Assembly: GCF_017874415.1 (NCBI RefSeq)
Contig: NZ_JAGGLM010000011.1
Coordinates: 20,020-84,019, forward strand
DNA length: 64,000 bases
Reading direction: 5' to 3'
DNA from: Clostridium algifaecis
GTDB lineage: Bacteria; Bacillota; Clostridia; Clostridiales; Clostridiaceae
The notes beneath the pieces were generated by a model. That model was given only the letters and a program-made list of their open reading frames with translations. It was not told the DNA's origin and searched no databases. Of the stretch, positions 32,652 to 43,686 are shown in pieces (position 1 is the first letter of the stretch; every line of letters starts with the position of its first letter). A program made the translations under genes and the position numbers.

Positions 32652-32733
32652 TATGGAATTATAGTATAATTTAAAGTAACATTATTTAACAGTCAGTTGT
32701 CCACTGTGAATTGAATATGGGGGGATAATATTT

Positions 32734-34734
32734 ATGAATGAATTGGCTATAAATTGCAATTTGGATAGCCCACAAAAAAGGGATTCCAAAATTGTTATAA
32801 ATATAGAAAATGAATGCGATCAGGAATTGTTATATAAATATATGGTGGGTTGTAATGGAAAATGGAGTGTGCTAAAAGATTTTACATGTGACAAAAATAT
32901 GGAATGGGTTCCTAAAAAAGATGGAAAATATATAGTTATGGTTCAGGCTAAAAAAAGGAATGGAAACAAAAGTTTTGATTATGTGTCCAGGACGAATTAT
33001 ATAATAGGTGATGCAGAGGAAAAACTAATAAACGATATTGTTTTAAATAAAAACAAATTTGTTCTTGGAGACAAAATAAAAATTTATGTAGATACTAATA
33101 AAGTTCCGGTTATGTTTAGATACTGGATAAAGATTGATAATAGATGGCAGCTCGCAAAAGATTATTCTACAGATAATACGCTTATATATACAGTAAAGAC
33201 AGAAAACAATGGTGAAATACTTGTAGAGTGCAAAAACACGGATTCTAAAAGTGATTTTGATGATTTTAAAAAAGTAAACTTCTTTATAGAACCTCTAAAA
33301 AAAGTTCAAATAATAGATTTTAAATGTTTGAATAGCAGTCTTATTTGTAATTCTGAAATTATGTTCCAGATATTATCAGAACATGAAGAAAACAGGACAA
33401 TACTCTATAAATTTTTTAAGATAAATTCAAGCGGAGAAGTAAATTTAATACAAAATTATTCTACTAAAAGAATTGTAAGTTATATAGAAAAAAAAGAAGG
33501 AAATTATAGGCTTTTGTGTCTTGCAAAGGATATGTACTCTAACAACAAATTTGATGATAGGGCAATTCTAAACTTTAATGTAGAAAAGTATAAAAAAATA
33601 TTTATAGAAAACTTCACTACAAATGTAAATTCACCTCAGCTTTCAGATACTGAAATTGTCATAAAAGTTCAAGCTATAGGAGGCAATGAACTTTTATACA
33701 GGTACATAATTGAAGGTGAATACAGTGAGGATTCTGGATACATAAGATTTTCAAGCTATGTATGGAAAAGTAAATGTCAGGGAGAATATAAGATAAGTGT
33801 ATTTGTAAAGGATAAATCTTATGATGGAGAATATGAAGCTTATGATTCCATGAAATTTGTTATAGATGACAAAAGTAGTGATCCTGTTAATATAGATGAT
33901 TTTACACTAAATAAACATAGAAATGTATTAAAAGGCGAAAATATAAGAGCAGTTGTTTCAGCGTCAGGTGGAGTGAATTTAAAATACAGTTTTGTGATAA
34001 AAAGAGATGGACAAACTGTTGAAAAGAGAGAATACAGTAAAAGTAACTGGATAGAATTTAAACCACTAAAAAGAGGAGATTATGAAATAGAAGCGAGGGT
34101 GAGGGACTATTATTCCAGCAGGGAATATGATTGTCATGCAATAAAGAATATAGACGTTTTTGATTACATACCTGCAAATATTGATTATATACTGTATCCT
34201 ATTAGGGAATACTATATGGTAGGAGACAAGGTATCCATATCTATAATAACTCAGGATACTAAAAATATTGTAGTAAAATATATTATGAGTATAAATGAAC
34301 ATAAAATAGAAGAAACAGGTTTTGTAAGTGAAAAGAATTATTCTTTTGTACCGAAGTGCAGGGGAAAGTACAGTATAGATATTTTTGCAAAAAATGTGAA
34401 AAGTACATTTGAATTTGATTCTAAAAAACATATGAGTATAGAAATAAGGGATGCAATTCCTGTTACTAATACAAAAATATTTTGTGAAAAAAATAAATTT
34501 ATAATTAATGAGCCAGTTACATTTTATGTACGCAGCGAAGGCGGCAAAGATGTATTATATGAATTTTATATTATGGAAAAAGGTGACTGGATATTAACGC
34601 AAAGCTATAGCAAAAAGAACAATTATACTTTTGTACCATTCGATAATGATGAGTATAAAGTAATGGTACTTAGCAAGAGCCAGTATAGTAAAGATGCATA
34701 TGAAGACTATGATATATTTACAATCAATGTTTAG
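32734..34734 (+). CDS. triple-tyrosine (Y_Y_Y) repeat protein
   Basis: 666 residues built from about seven repeats of roughly 90-95 residues. Each has a hydrophobic beta-rich core ending in a segment like VPKKDGKYIVMVQAKKRN followed by an F/Y-D dipeptide. Repeat starts lie near residues 1, 95, 190, 285, 388, 485 and 580. Family knowledge: Y_Y_Y domains are Ig-like and occur in sensor and surface proteins of clostridia. There is no signal peptide, membrane helix or anchoring motif here, so export, if any, is unexplained. It is followed 87 bp later by a transglycosylase gene that also lacks a signal. Confidence 0.8.
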   Translation: MNELAINCNLDSPQKRDSKIVINIENECDQELLYKYMVGCNGKWSVLKDFTCDKNMEWVPKKDGKYIVMVQAKKRNGNKSFDYVSRTNYIIGDAEEKLINDIVLNKNKFVLGDKIKIYVDTNKVPVMFRYWIKIDNRWQLAKDYSTDNTLIYTVKTENNGEILVECKNTDSKSDFDDFKKVNFFIEPLKKVQIIDFKCLNSSLICNSEIMFQILSEHEENRTILYKFFKINSSGEVNLIQNYSTKRIVSYIEKKEGNYRLLCLAKDMYSNNKFDDRAILNFNVEKYKKIFIENFTTNVNSPQLSDTEIVIKVQAIGGNELLYRYIIEGEYSEDSGYIRFSSYVWKSKCQGEYKISVFVKDKSYDGEYEAYDSMKFVIDDKSSDPVNIDDFTLNKHRNVLKGENIRAVVSASGGVNLKYSFVIKRDGQTVEKREYSKSNWIEFKPLKRGDYEIEARVRDYYSSREYDCHAIKNIDVFDYIPANIDYILYPIREYYMVGDKVSISIITQDTKNIVVKYIMSINEHKIEETGFVSEKNYSFVPKCRGKYSIDIFAKNVKSTFEFDSKKHMSIEIRDAIPVTNTKIFCEKNKFIINEPVTFYVRSEGGKDVLYEFYIMEKGDWILTQSYSKKNNYTFVPFDNDEYKVMVLSKSQYSKDAYEDYDIFTINV

Positions 34735-34821
34735 TTTTGTTGTCAGAGTATTGATTTTAAGTCAAATTAAATTTATAATTTAATTATTGTAGATGTATAT
34801 AATTTATAAGCGGGTGAAAAA

Positions 34822-35508
34822 ATGAGTATAAACAGTGTATCTGGAACGGATGCAAATAAAAATGCTGAAAAATTGATGGAAATGCAGATGATGACACAGA
34901 TTTTTAAAACAGCACTTGGAGATTCTGATTCATTTAGCCTTGTTATGGAAAGCTTGACTAAAGCTATGACAGATGAAGATGGAAATATAGATTTATCAAA
35001 TTTAGGACTTGGCGAAGATGATCTGAGCAAGCTTGGATATGGAGCAGGTGAGAGACTTAATAAAGTCTATAATGGAGTCAAAAATGATATAAAAAGTGGA
35101 AACATGACCATAGATCAGGCTGTAGATACAGCGTCCAGGAAATATGGAGTAGATAAAAATCTTATAATGGCAGTTATCAAGCAGGAATCAGATTTTAATC
35201 CGAATTCCACATCTGAAGCAGGTGCAGAAGGACTGATGCAGCTTATGCCGGGAACAGCATCAGAATTAGGAGTAAGTGATCCATATAATGTAGAGCAGAA
35301 TGTAGATGGCGGTACAGAATATTTGAGAAGTTTATTGAATATGTATGGAAATTCAAAAGAATTGGCTTTAGCTGCATACAATGCTGGATATGGAACTTTA
35401 AAATCTAGAGGCGTAAATGATGCATCTGAAATTTCAAGACTTCCTTATGAAACAAGGGATTATGTTCAAAAAGTTATGGGTTATTATAATAATAGTAAAA
35501 CAGTCTGA
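34822..35508 (+). CDS. lytic transglycosylase (SLT domain)
   Basis: 228 residues. The C-terminal SLT domain (about 105-225) has the catalytic Glu in VIKQESDFNPN, then GAEGLMQLMPGTASELGV and LALAAYNAGYG. Reaction: cleaves peptidoglycan to 1,6-anhydromuramyl products. The N-terminal 100 residues have no family match I recognise and no signal peptide, as in some flagellar or phage-type transglycosylases. The 3' end overlaps its terminator hairpin. Confidence 0.9.
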   Translation: MSINSVSGTDANKNAEKLMEMQMMTQIFKTALGDSDSFSLVMESLTKAMTDEDGNIDLSNLGLGEDDLSKLGYGAGERLNKVYNGVKNDIKSGNMTIDQAVDTASRKYGVDKNLIMAVIKQESDFNPNSTSEAGAEGLMQLMPGTASELGVSDPYNVEQNVDGGTEYLRSLLNMYGNSKELALAAYNAGYGTLKSRGVNDASEISRLPYETRDYVQKVMGYYNNSKTV

Positions 35509-35530
35509 TACGGCTGTTTTATTTTATTAA
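35497..35530 (+). terminator. terminator overlapping the transglycosylase stop codon
   Basis: AAAACAGTC pairs with GGCTGTTTT (one wobble), loop TGATAC containing the stop codon, followed by ATTTTATT. Confidence 0.7.
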
Positions 35531-35569
35531 AGTTCAATTATTGCAGCTTGAAGGAGGGTACATAAAGAG

Positions 35570-36298
35570 GTGGAAAGATTAGATAAAATTTTATCAAATT
35601 TAGGTTACGGAACTAGAAAACAAGTTAAGGAAATTGTAAAAAAGGGTTATGTAAAAGTAGATGGAGTTGTTGCAAGTGATAGTTCAATAAAAATTGATGT
35701 TGATAAAAGTAAGTTGGAGGTAGGAGATAATACAGTAGATTATAAAAAGAATATATATATTATCATGAATAAGCCCGATGGAGTTGTATCTGCTACCTAT
35801 GACAACTATGACGAAACTGTTATAGATATATTGGATGAAGAGTACAGGGCTTTTAAACCTTTCCCGGTTGGAAGGCTTGACAAGGATACAGTTGGACTTC
35901 TTTTTATAACTAATGATGGAGAAATAAATCATAGATTGATATCACCTAAGTGGCATATTGACAAAGTTTATTATGCTGAAATAGATAAAGCTGTAGATGA
36001 AACCGATATAAAAGCTTTTAAAGATGGAATAGTACTAGACGACGGTTATAAATGTATGCCTGCAAAATTGGATATTGTAAAAGTTGATAATGACGGTTCT
36101 ATGGTAAATGTTACTATACAAGAAGGCAAATTTCATCAGGTAAAGCGAATGTTTAATGCAGTTGGAAAGAATGTAGTATATTTAAAGAGAGTAAAATTTG
36201 GACCACTTAAATTAGACGAAAATTTAAGGGAGGGAAGTTACAGAGAATTGTCAGAAAGTGAACTAAAAAGCGTCAAACATATTTTAAAAATGAATTAA
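35570..36298 (+). CDS. RsuA/RluB-type rRNA pseudouridine synthase
   Basis: 242 residues from a GTG start 10 nt after GGAGGG. The N-terminal S4 RNA-binding domain (MERLDKILSNLGYGTRKQV) is followed by the catalytic domain with the Asp in PVGRLDKDTVGLLFITNDG and the family motif EGKFHQVKRMFNAVGK. It converts a specific uridine in ribosomal RNA to pseudouridine. The length and S4 domain fit RsuA (16S) at least as well as RluB/E (23S); the target is not determined. Confidence 0.92.
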   Translation: MERLDKILSNLGYGTRKQVKEIVKKGYVKVDGVVASDSSIKIDVDKSKLEVGDNTVDYKKNIYIIMNKPDGVVSATYDNYDETVIDILDEEYRAFKPFPVGRLDKDTVGLLFITNDGEINHRLISPKWHIDKVYYAEIDKAVDETDIKAFKDGIVLDDGYKCMPAKLDIVKVDNDGSMVNVTIQEGKFHQVKRMFNAVGKNVVYLKRVKFGPLKLDENLREGSYRELSESELKSVKHILKMN

Positions 36299-36349
36299 TT
36301 TATATCGTACTTTTATTAAAAATGCATGATATATATCTATAAAAAAGAC

Positions 36350-36378
36350 TTGATATTTTTATAAACTTTTACTATAAT
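36350..36378 (+). promoter_or_regulatory. promoter of a candidate small RNA
   Basis: TTGATA, a 17-bp spacer and a perfect TATAAT. The next coding start is 275 bp downstream, beyond two terminators, so the promoter fits a short non-coding transcript. Confidence 0.65.
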
Positions 36379-36384
36379 AATATT

Positions 36385-36464
36385 GTACGGTTAAATAAAA
36401 AGAGTAAATAGCCCCCTTTTTATTTATAAAAAACAGCCTATGCCCCAATGGGCTGTTTTTGTTT
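36385..36464 (+). ncRNA. candidate small RNA of about 80 nt with C-rich loops
   Basis: Starting just after the promoter, TAAATAAAAAG (36392-36402) and CTTTTTATTTA (36416-36426) form a perfect 11-bp hairpin whose loop carries TAGCCCC. A terminator hairpin follows: AACAGCCTAT/ATGGGCTGTT around a GCCCCA loop, then TTTTTG. Both loops are C-rich, like Firmicutes small RNAs that pair with GGAGG ribosome binding sites. The first loop (AGCCC) is also complementary to GGGCT in the terminator stem, so alternative folds are possible. I do not recognise a named family. Confidence 0.55.
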
Positions 36465-36526
36465 TCAAAAATTAATATGAAAAAATATATAATTTTGCAT
36501 ATATGCAATTTTTAATTCATATATAG

Positions 36527-36580
36527 AAATATAATAATTTAAATGCAATATTCTCTTCACTTAAATTATTATATTTTTAT
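36527..36580 (+). terminator. long hairpin with T-tail upstream of yerC
   Basis: AAATATAATAATTTAA and TTAAATTATTATATTT form a 16-bp perfect stem with an 18-nt loop and a following TTTAT. It may end transcription entering from the left or act in the yerC leader. Confidence 0.5.
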
Positions 36581-36652
36581 GGATTAATGTTTTAATACGT
36601 GATAAAATTAAAGTGATCTAAGTTAAAACTCATGAGATAAGAGGGTAAGCTT

Positions 36653-36952
36653 ATGGAAAAATATAAATCCAAATTACAAAGTAAACAGATGGATTATCTG
36701 TGTGAGGCTGTATTGAGTCTTAAAACAAAAGAAGAATGTTATAGATTCTTTGATGATATATGCACTATAAATGAAATAAAGGCATTGGAACAGAGGCTTC
36801 AAGTTGCAAAGATGTTAAAAGACAAAAAAACTTATTTGGATATAGCAGGTGAAACAGGAGCAAGCACTGCTACAATAAGCAGGGTAAACAGATGTCTGAA
36901 TTATGGTAGTGATGGATATAAAATCGTCTTAGAAAGATTAAAAGAAAAATAA
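36653..36952 (+). CDS. YerC/YecD family (TrpR-like) DNA-binding protein
   Basis: 99 residues, the usual length. The TrpR-type helix-turn-helix reads TYLDIAGETGASTATISRVNRCL, and the family phrase KALEQRLQVAKML precedes it. In Bacillus the homologue lies, as here, upstream of pcrA. Its regulatory target is not established. It has its own terminator. Confidence 0.9.
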   Translation: MEKYKSKLQSKQMDYLCEAVLSLKTKEECYRFFDDICTINEIKALEQRLQVAKMLKDKKTYLDIAGETGASTATISRVNRCLNYGSDGYKIVLERLKEK

Positions 36953-36975
36953 ATAATATTTTCTATATTTAGTTT

Positions 36976-37016
36976 AAATGTGCTTATAATAATGAAAAGC
37001 ACATTTTTGTGTTTTT
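36976..37016 (+). terminator. rho-independent terminator after yerC
   Basis: AAATGTGCTT pairs with AAGCACATTT, followed by TTTGTGTTTTT. Confidence 0.8.
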
Positions 37017-37103
37017 ATGATTAAATTCAGTTTAAAATGATATAATATTAAACATAAAGTTTTTAATTAAAAGCAATAGAGAAAAATAGGGAGAGAGGAT
37101 TTT

Positions 37104-39341
37104 ATGGATTTAAAAAATCTTTTAAATAAAGAACAGTATAATGCGGTAGTTACTATAGATGGTCCACTTCTCATATTAGCTGGAGCAGGTTCTGGTAAAA
37201 CAAGAGTGCTTACATATAGAATAGCCCATATGATTAAGGATTTAAGTATATATCCTTCTAAAATTCTTGCTATAACTTTTACAAATAAAGCTGCAGGAGA
37301 GATGAAAGACAGGGTGAGAAAACTTGTAGGAAAAGAAGCAGATAATATGTGGATTTCCACTTTCCATTCCAGTTGTGTGAGAATACTTAGAAGAGAAATA
37401 GATAAGCTTGGTTACAATAAAAACTTTGCGATATATGATAGCTATGACCAAAAAGTACTTGTAAAACAGTGCATGGAGGAGCTTAATATAGATGATAAAT
37501 TTATATCTGACAGAGAGATAATCAATAAAATAAGCAATCAAAAGGACAATCTTATATCTCCTACAAAGTATAAAAATAAAGTTGGAAATAATAAAAATGA
37601 TAGGCTTGATAAAATTGCTGATGTTTATATTCTTTATCAAAAAAAATTAAAAAATAACAATGCGCTGGATTTCGATGATTTGATATATAAGACGGTTCAG
37701 CTTTTTAAGGAAAATAGTGATGTGCTTGAATTCTATCAGAGAAAATTCAAGTACATAATGGTAGACGAATATCAAGATACAAATAAGTCTCAATATGAAT
37801 TAATAAGGCTCCTTGCAAAGGAGCATAAAAATATATGTGTAGTTGGTGATGATGACCAATGTATTTATGAATGGAGAGGTGCAGATATAAGAAATATACT
37901 GGACTTTGAAAAAGATTATCCAGCTGCAAAAATTATAAAACTTGAGCAGAACTACAGATCCAAGGGTAATATACTAAAAGCGGCAAATGATATTATAAAA
38001 AATAACTCCGAACGAAAAACTAAAATACTTAGAACTGAAAATGAAGATGGCGACAAAATAAAATTATACAAAGCCTATTCTGATATAGACGAGGGTATGT
38101 ACGTATCAAACGAGATAAAAAAGCTTTGTAGAACTGAAAATAGAAAATACAGGGATTTTGCCATACTTTATAGAACTAATGCACAGTCCAGAGTATTTGA
38201 AGATACTTTTATGAAAAATAATATACCATATAGAATAATTGGAGGGTTAAAATTTTATGACAGAAAAGAAATAAAAGATATAATGTCATATTTGAAATTT
38301 ATAAATAATCCTCTGGATGATGTTAGCTTAAAGAGAATAATAAATGAACCAAAAAGAAGCATTGGAAATACTACAGTAGACAAGATACAAAAATTTGCTA
38401 TCTCTATGAATGAATGTATGTATAGTGTATTACTTGACATAGAGGAAGTTATAAACCTTCCTAAAAGAAGTATTACTTCAATAAAAAAATTTGTAAGCCT
38501 TATAAATAGCTTTATAAGAAGCAAAGATGAAATTTCAGTTTCAAGTTTGATAAAAGAGATTCTTGAATCTACAGGATATTTGGATAAACTTAAAACTTCA
38601 AAAGATGCAGATTCTGTAAGCAGAATAGAAAATTTGAAAGAGCTTGTGTCTGCTGCAGTGGAATTTGAAAATTCATCTGAAGACAGATCCTTATCGGCAT
38701 TTTTGGAAAAAGTAACACTTGTGTCTGATATAGATAATTTTGATGAAAACTCCGATACAGTGGTTATAATGACAGTTCACAGTGCCAAGGGTCTTGAATT
38801 TCCTGTAGTATTTATGGTGGGAATGGAAAATGGAATATTTCCTGGCAGTCAGTCTCTTGATAATCCTGGCGAAATGGAAGAATCAAGAAGACTTTGTTAT
38901 GTCGGAATAACAAGGGCAAAAGAAAAACTTTATATGACCTCAGCTGAAACAAGAAGAATATTCGGGAGAATGGTGTCTTACGGTCAATCTGATTTTATAG
39001 ACGAGATATCAAGCAGTTTGAAGGAGTATGATAATGGCGGCAGAGAAAATTTTAGAAATAAACCAAGTCTGCATAATACTTTTTCACTTATGTCAAAGGT
39101 TGATAATAAAATGTCATATGGATTGCAGAATAAAACCATTAATAAAGTTGAAAGTAAAAATGAAAATGAATTGAAATTGGAAAATATAAAAGCTGGTATA
39201 AAAGTAAAACATAATAAATTTGGAATAGGCACTATTGTGAGTGTAAATAAAAATGGAAGTGGCATAAAACTTACTATAGCTTTTGATAAGAGAGGAATAA
39301 AGAATCTTATGTATGGAGTTGCACAACTTGAAGCTGTATAG
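37104..39341 (+). CDS. pcrA: ATP-dependent DNA helicase PcrA/UvrD
   Basis: 745 residues with all superfamily 1A motifs: Walker A AGAGSGKTRVLTYRIA, DEYQDTN, GDDDQCIYEWRGA, EQNYRSKGN, MTVHSAKGLEFPVVF and RRLCYVGITRAKEKL. A Tudor-like C-terminal domain (GIKVKHNKFGIGTIVSV) ends the protein. It unwinds DNA 3' to 5' in repair, plasmid replication and removal of RecA or RNA polymerase. It is upstream of ligA, the usual Firmicute order. A second, diverged UvrD-type helicase occurs at 60481. Confidence 0.97.
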   Translation: MDLKNLLNKEQYNAVVTIDGPLLILAGAGSGKTRVLTYRIAHMIKDLSIYPSKILAITFTNKAAGEMKDRVRKLVGKEADNMWISTFHSSCVRILRREIDKLGYNKNFAIYDSYDQKVLVKQCMEELNIDDKFISDREIINKISNQKDNLISPTKYKNKVGNNKNDRLDKIADVYILYQKKLKNNNALDFDDLIYKTVQLFKENSDVLEFYQRKFKYIMVDEYQDTNKSQYELIRLLAKEHKNICVVGDDDQCIYEWRGADIRNILDFEKDYPAAKIIKLEQNYRSKGNILKAANDIIKNNSERKTKILRTENEDGDKIKLYKAYSDIDEGMYVSNEIKKLCRTENRKYRDFAILYRTNAQSRVFEDTFMKNNIPYRIIGGLKFYDRKEIKDIMSYLKFINNPLDDVSLKRIINEPKRSIGNTTVDKIQKFAISMNECMYSVLLDIEEVINLPKRSITSIKKFVSLINSFIRSKDEISVSSLIKEILESTGYLDKLKTSKDADSVSRIENLKELVSAAVEFENSSEDRSLSAFLEKVTLVSDIDNFDENSDTVVIMTVHSAKGLEFPVVFMVGMENGIFPGSQSLDNPGEMEESRRLCYVGITRAKEKLYMTSAETRRIFGRMVSYGQSDFIDEISSSLKEYDNGGRENFRNKPSLHNTFSLMSKVDNKMSYGLQNKTINKVESKNENELKLENIKAGIKVKHNKFGIGTIVSVNKNGSGIKLTIAFDKRGIKNLMYGVAQLEAV

Positions 39342-39347
39342 TAATAA

Positions 39348-41384
<2,037 letters not shown>

Positions 41385-41421
41385 AATTGTTAACAAAAAA
41401 GTATAATTAATATGTATTTAC

Positions 41422-41479
41422 AAACTATAAAAAAAGGTTTATTATAAAAATAATTTGACCTAATATAGTTTAGTTTTTG
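41422..41479 (+). terminator. branched terminator after ligA
   Basis: AAACTATA/TATAGTTT form an outer stem enclosing inner pairs (AGGT/ACCT, ATTAT/ATAAT), followed by AGTTTTTG. Confidence 0.55.
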
Positions 41480-41503
41480 CATTTGAATTGCTGGAGGATA
41501 AAA

Positions 41504-41773
41504 ATGAAAAATACAATAAGTTTATTAGGATGGATTGGTGTTATTTTTACTACTCTTGCATTAATATTAACACTACTTACTACATATCAATTTGTATATG
41601 TAAAATATTTTAATGGTTATTATACTCTTCAATTGTGCATAGTTGTAACTATGATCATATGGTCTATAAATATGCTGATATTCAGAAAAAATTTCAAGAA
41701 TATAGTATATCCTATAACTTGTGTGTTAATAGCATGTGCCACTGTGTTTTTTATGTATATGAGAGTTTATTAA
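41504..41773 (+). CDS. small three-helix membrane protein, unknown
   Basis: 89 residues from the ATG 7 nt after GGAGG (MKNTISLLGWIG). Three hydrophobic helices (about 4-27, 38-58 and 65-86) fill nearly the whole protein. I do not recognise a family. It sits between ligA and gatC but is fenced by terminators on both sides, so it is probably its own unit. Confidence 0.65.
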   Translation: MKNTISLLGWIGVIFTTLALILTLLTTYQFVYVKYFNGYYTLQLCIVVTMIIWSINMLIFRKNFKNIVYPITCVLIACATVFFMYMRVY

Positions 41774-41782
41774 GCATTACAG

Positions 41783-41812
41783 AGACAATCTTTTTGATTG
41801 TCTTATTTTTTT
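41783..41812 (+). terminator. rho-independent terminator
   Basis: AGACAATC/GATTGTCT with a T5 loop, followed by TATTTTTTT. Confidence 0.85.
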
Positions 41813-41882
41813 ATATTTACAAGTATATATGATGGCTTTAAGATAAAATATATAATATATACAGAAAAAAGAAGGGGATTAA

Positions 41883-42170
41883 ATGTTTATTACAAGGAAA
41901 GAGTTCAAATATGTGGCTGATCTTTCAAGACTTGAGTTTAAAGAAGATGAAGAAATAAAATTAATTGATGAATTGAATGAAATACTAGGATATATAGATA
42001 AATTGAATGAACTAGATGTAGAAAATGAGGATGAACTTGTAAATCCATATTATATAGAAAATAGGTTTAGAGAAGATAAGATTGAAAAATCTATGGAAAT
42101 AGATAAAGTAATAGAGAATTCACCTGAACATATTAAAAGTTATATAGCTGTACCTAAAATTATTAAATAA
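41883..42170 (+). CDS. gatC: Asp-tRNA(Asn)/Glu-tRNA(Gln) amidotransferase subunit C
   Basis: 95 residues. The family start ITRKEFKYVADLSRLEFKEDE and the pattern ELNEILGYIDKLNELD are clear. GatC wraps between GatA and GatB and stabilises the complex. First gene of gatC-gatA-gatB. Confidence 0.95.
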   Translation: MFITRKEFKYVADLSRLEFKEDEEIKLIDELNEILGYIDKLNELDVENEDELVNPYYIENRFREDKIEKSMEIDKVIENSPEHIKSYIAVPKIIK

Positions 42171-42205
42171 GTTAGCTGAAAAATTATATTTATGGAGGCA
42201 ATGTA

Positions 42206-43657
42206 ATGAGTTTTACTGCACATGAATTAGAAGATAAGATACTAAATAAAGAAATGAAGGTAGAAGAGGTAGTTGGACTTTATTTAGATAGAATAAATAA
42301 GCTCGATTCTAAACTTGAAGCTTATCTATATATAGCACAAGATGAAGCTATAAAAAAGGCAAAGGAGCTCGATTCTAAGCTAGCATCTTCCAGTCAAGAT
42401 GTTGGAGGGCTATTTGGAATACCTGTATCTGTTAAAGATAATATAAGTGTTTCTGATATGCAAAATACATGTGGTTCAAAAATACTTGAGGGATATACAT
42501 CTCCATATGATGCAACTGTTATAGAAAAAATAAAAAATGAGGATGGAATAATGCTTGGAAAATTAAATATGGATGAATTTGCTATGGGTTCTTCTACAGA
42601 AAAAAGTTACTTTAAAACAACAAAAAATCCATGGGATTTAGAAAGAGTCCCAGGTGGTTCTTCTGGAGGCTCGGCAGCAGCAATTTCATCAGGAGAAGCA
42701 GCACTATCCTTAGGTACAGATACTGGCGGTTCTATAAGGCAGCCTGCAGCATTTTGCGGAGTTGTTGGAATTAAACCAACTTATGGAAGAGTATCAAGAT
42801 ATGGAACTGTAGCTTTTGGGTCTACGTTAGATCAGGTTGGACCAATAACAAAAGATGTAGAAGATTGTGCACTTTTAACTCAATACATATCTGGTATTGA
42901 TGATAAAGATTCTACAACTGCAAATGTAAAAGTACCGGATTACAGTAAAAGTTTAAATAAAGATATAAAAGGCAAGAAAATAGGTGTACCAAAAGAGTAC
43001 CTTGAATACGGAATAGATGAAAATGTATTAAAATGTATAATGGAAGCTATAGAAGTATTTAAAGAAAATGGAGCAAAAATTGAATATTGTTCTCTTCCAT
43101 TTTCTAAATATGCACTTGCTGACTATTATGTTATAGGCTGTGCTGAAGCATCGTCAAATTTAGCAAGATTTGATGGTATAAAGTATGGGTACAGGTCAAA
43201 AAATTATAAGGATGCAGTAGATATATATATAAAGTCTAGAAGTGAAGGTCTTGGAGAGGAAGTAAAAAAGAGAATAATGCTTGGAACTTATGTGCTCTCT
43301 AAAGAAAGATATGATACTTATTATAAAAAGGCACTTAAAGTTAGAAACCTTATAAAAAAAGAATATGCGGATATAATGAAAAAATTTGATGCTATAATAT
43401 GCCCTGCAACTGCAAATACTGCTTTTAAAATAGGAGAAAGAGAAAAAGATTCTATAGCAATGTACATGTCTGATTTATATATCGTACCTTCAAATATGGC
43501 AGGAGTTCCTTCTATATCAGTTCCATGTGGAATGGCAAATGGACTTCCAGTAGGTATGCAAATTATAAGTGGATATTTTAGGGAAGATGTGTTATTTAAT
43601 TTGGCATACAGCTTTGAACAGTGCACTAATTGGCATAAGTTAACACCTAACATATGA
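42206..43657 (+). CDS. gatA: Asp-tRNA(Asn)/Glu-tRNA(Gln) amidotransferase subunit A
   Basis: 483 residues. The amidase signature catalytic triad is visible: Lys in [10 protein letters not shown], the cis-Ser in [15 protein letters not shown] and the nucleophilic Ser in [16 protein letters not shown]. It hydrolyses glutamine and passes ammonia to GatB. With a tRNA-Gln gene in this window, the complex probably makes Gln-tRNA from Glu-tRNA. Confidence 0.97.
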   Translation: MSFTAHELEDKILNKEMKVEEVVGLYLDRINKLDSKLEAYLYIAQDEAIKKAKELDSKLASSSQDVGGLFGIPVSVKDNISVSDMQNTCGSKILEGYTSPYDATVIEKIKNEDGIMLGKLNMDEFAMGSSTEKSYFKTTKNPWDLERVPGGSSGGSAAAISSGEAALSLGTDTGGSIRQPAAFCGVVGIKPTYGRVSRYGTVAFGSTLDQVGPITKDVEDCALLTQYISGIDDKDSTTANVKVPDYSKSLNKDIKGKKIGVPKEYLEYGIDENVLKCIMEAIEVFKENGAKIEYCSLPFSKYALADYYVIGCAEASSNLARFDGIKYGYRSKNYKDAVDIYIKSRSEGLGEEVKKRIMLGTYVLSKERYDTYYKKALKVRNLIKKEYADIMKKFDAIICPATANTAFKIGEREKDSIAMYMSDLYIVPSNMAGVPSISVPCGMANGLPVGMQIISGYFREDVLFNLAYSFEQCTNWHKLTPNI

Positions 43658-43686
43658 TTTTTTAATACTTAAAGGAGAGAATTTTC

